Assembly (NCBI GenBank): GCA_035317605.1
Contig: DATHGT010000382.1
Location: 1-6,244 of the forward strand
Source: DATHGT01 sp035317605
GTDB taxonomy: Bacteria > Methylomirabilota > Methylomirabilia > Rokubacteriales > CSP1-6
Direction: 5' to 3'
DNA: 6,244 nucleotides
Each line of letters begins with the position of its first letter. Position 1 is the first letter of the stretch. The notes beneath the pieces were generated by a model. That model saw only the letters and a list, made by a program, of their open reading frames with translations, was not told where the DNA came from and did not search any database. Positions 5,436 to 6,244 of this stretch are shown here, piece after piece. A program made the translations under genes and the position numbers.

Positions 5436-6244
5436 AGCGGGCGGCGCTGAGCGGCGCGGGCCTCGTCCTCGCCCTCGTCATCCTCTCGCCCTATCTCGTG
5501 ATGGTCTTCACCGCGCTGAAGCCCGAGAGCGAGCTGCGCGTCACGCCGCCGCGGCTCCTCCCCGTGCGCTGGCAGCCCGCCAACTTCGCCGCCGTCCTGG
5601 CCGATCCGGAGTTCCTGACCTGGCTGCGCGTGTCGCTCGTGGTGGCGCTGGCGTCCACCGTGATCGTGGTGGTCGCCGCCACGCCCGCGGCGTACTACAC
5701 CGCTCGCTACCGATTCCCCGGCCGCTCGGCCTTCCTCCTGCTCGTGCTGGTCACCCAGATGTTCTCGCCCACCGCGCTGGTGGTCGGGCTGTACCGTCAG
5801 TTCTTCGCGCTGGACCTCGTCAACACCTACGCCGCGCTCATCCTCACCAACGCGGCGTTCAACCTCGCCTTCGCCATCTGGATCCTGCGCGCGTTCTTCG
5901 CGTCGATCCCCCGCGAGATCGAGGAAGCCGCCGCCGTCGACGGCTGCGGCCGGCTGCGCGCGCTCGTCCGGGTCGTGCTGCCCCTGTCGCTGCCGGCCAT
6001 GGTGACGGTGGTGATCTTCAGCTTCATCGCGGCCTGGAACGAGTACGTCGTCGCCCTCACCCTCATGACCGACCCGTCGCGCAAGCCGCTCACGGTCGGG
6101 ATCACCTCCTACGTCACCGCGTACGTGCAGCACTGGAACCACCTGTTCACCGCGTCGCTCATCGCGATCGTGCCGGTGGTCGTGCTCTTCGCCCTGATCG
6201 AGCGCCACCTGGTCGGCGGCCTCACCGCCGGCAGCGTGAAGTAG
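5432..6244 (+). CDS. ABC transporter permease, second subunit (MalG/UgpE-like)
   Basis: The 270-residue protein has six predicted membrane segments, near residues 7-29, 64-88, 98-124, 131-156, 186-210 and 238-258. Its EAA loop, EEAAAVDGCGRLRALVRVVLP (residues 164-184), has Glu165, Ala166-167, Gly171 and Leu183-Pro184, with Val181 at the usual Ile position. FTALKPESEL (26-35) after the first helix and AAWNEYVVALTLM (200-212) near the fifth are signatures of MalG/UgpE-type carbohydrate permeases. The start is GTG 5432, whose GTGA overlaps the previous gene's TGA by four bases, a classic translational-coupling arrangement. GAGG-like purines at 5421-5430 could aid initiation. The protein pairs with the first permease to form the membrane channel. 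Its stop codon is the last triplet of the window, so the gene is complete, and anything after it, such as an ATPase gene, is not visible. Confidence 0.93.
   Translation: MKRAALSGAGLVLALVILSPYLVMVFTALKPESELRVTPPRLLPVRWQPANFAAVLADPEFLTWLRVSLVVALASTVIVVVAATPAAYYTARYRFPGRSAFLLLVLVTQMFSPTALVVGLYRQFFALDLVNTYAALILTNAAFNLAFAIWILRAFFASIPREIEEAAAVDGCGRLRALVRVVLPLSLPAMVTVVIFSFIAAWNEYVVALTLMTDPSRKPLTVGITSYVTAYVQHWNHLFTASLIAIVPVVVLFALIERHLVGGLTAGSVK

Noticed and set aside
4416..6208. Long minus-strand frames opposite the two permease genes
   Set aside because: They are rich in Arg, His, Asp and Gly with no recognisable domain, and mirror the third-position GC bias of the permeases.
1..6244. Search for CRISPR arrays, tRNA or rRNA genes, transposases, toxin-antitoxin pairs or phage genes
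   Set aside because: No spaced repeats, RNA-gene-like folds, terminal inverted repeats or matching protein motifs were seen on either strand.

Overview
This is a GC-rich bacterial window whose GC-rich codon use leaves long spurious reading frames in other frames and on the opposite strand. The gene content (a family III CoA-transferase, an SGNH hydrolase, a sugar-type ABC importer, a ferritin-like protein) suits an environmental, probably soil or sediment, bacterium. From memory, the CoA-transferase most resembles proteins of Candidatus Rokubacteria/Methylomirabilota and soil Proteobacteria. That placement is an impression, not a result.

Layout. Positions 1-515 (minus) hold the N-terminal 171 residues of a CaiB/BaiF-type CoA-transferase that runs off the left edge. 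After a 107-base gap with a GC hairpin comes an SGNH/GDSL hydrolase (623-1765, minus). Its upstream region has a plausible minus-strand promoter whose -10 hexamer lies inside a perfect 14-bp palindrome. Pointing the other way is a small secreted protein (1994-2338, plus) with a Pro/Ser/Ala-rich body and a compact two-cysteine tail. It converges on a ferritin-like helical protein (2428-3030, minus), and a perfect 15-bp stem hairpin separates the two stops. A 235-base divergent region (3031-3265) then leads into a plus-strand operon: a solute-binding lipoprotein (3266-4528) and two inner-membrane permeases (4545-5435 and 5432-6244). The window ends exactly on the second permease's stop codon.

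How the genes work together. The three plus-strand genes form the receptor and the transmembrane pair of a type I (carbohydrate, CUT1-like) ABC importer. No ATPase is in the window, so it must lie downstream or be supplied from elsewhere. The hydrolase and CoA-transferase are co-directional but need not share a pathway. Several start codons were moved inward from the longest possible frame because a good Shine-Dalgarno sequence sits before the internal start.

I see no RNA genes, CRISPR array, insertion sequence or phage-like genes, and nothing that amounts to a clear new biological system. The least explained parts are the small secreted protein, the ferritin-like protein with its incomplete metal-ligand pattern, and two inverted repeats at promoter-like positions.
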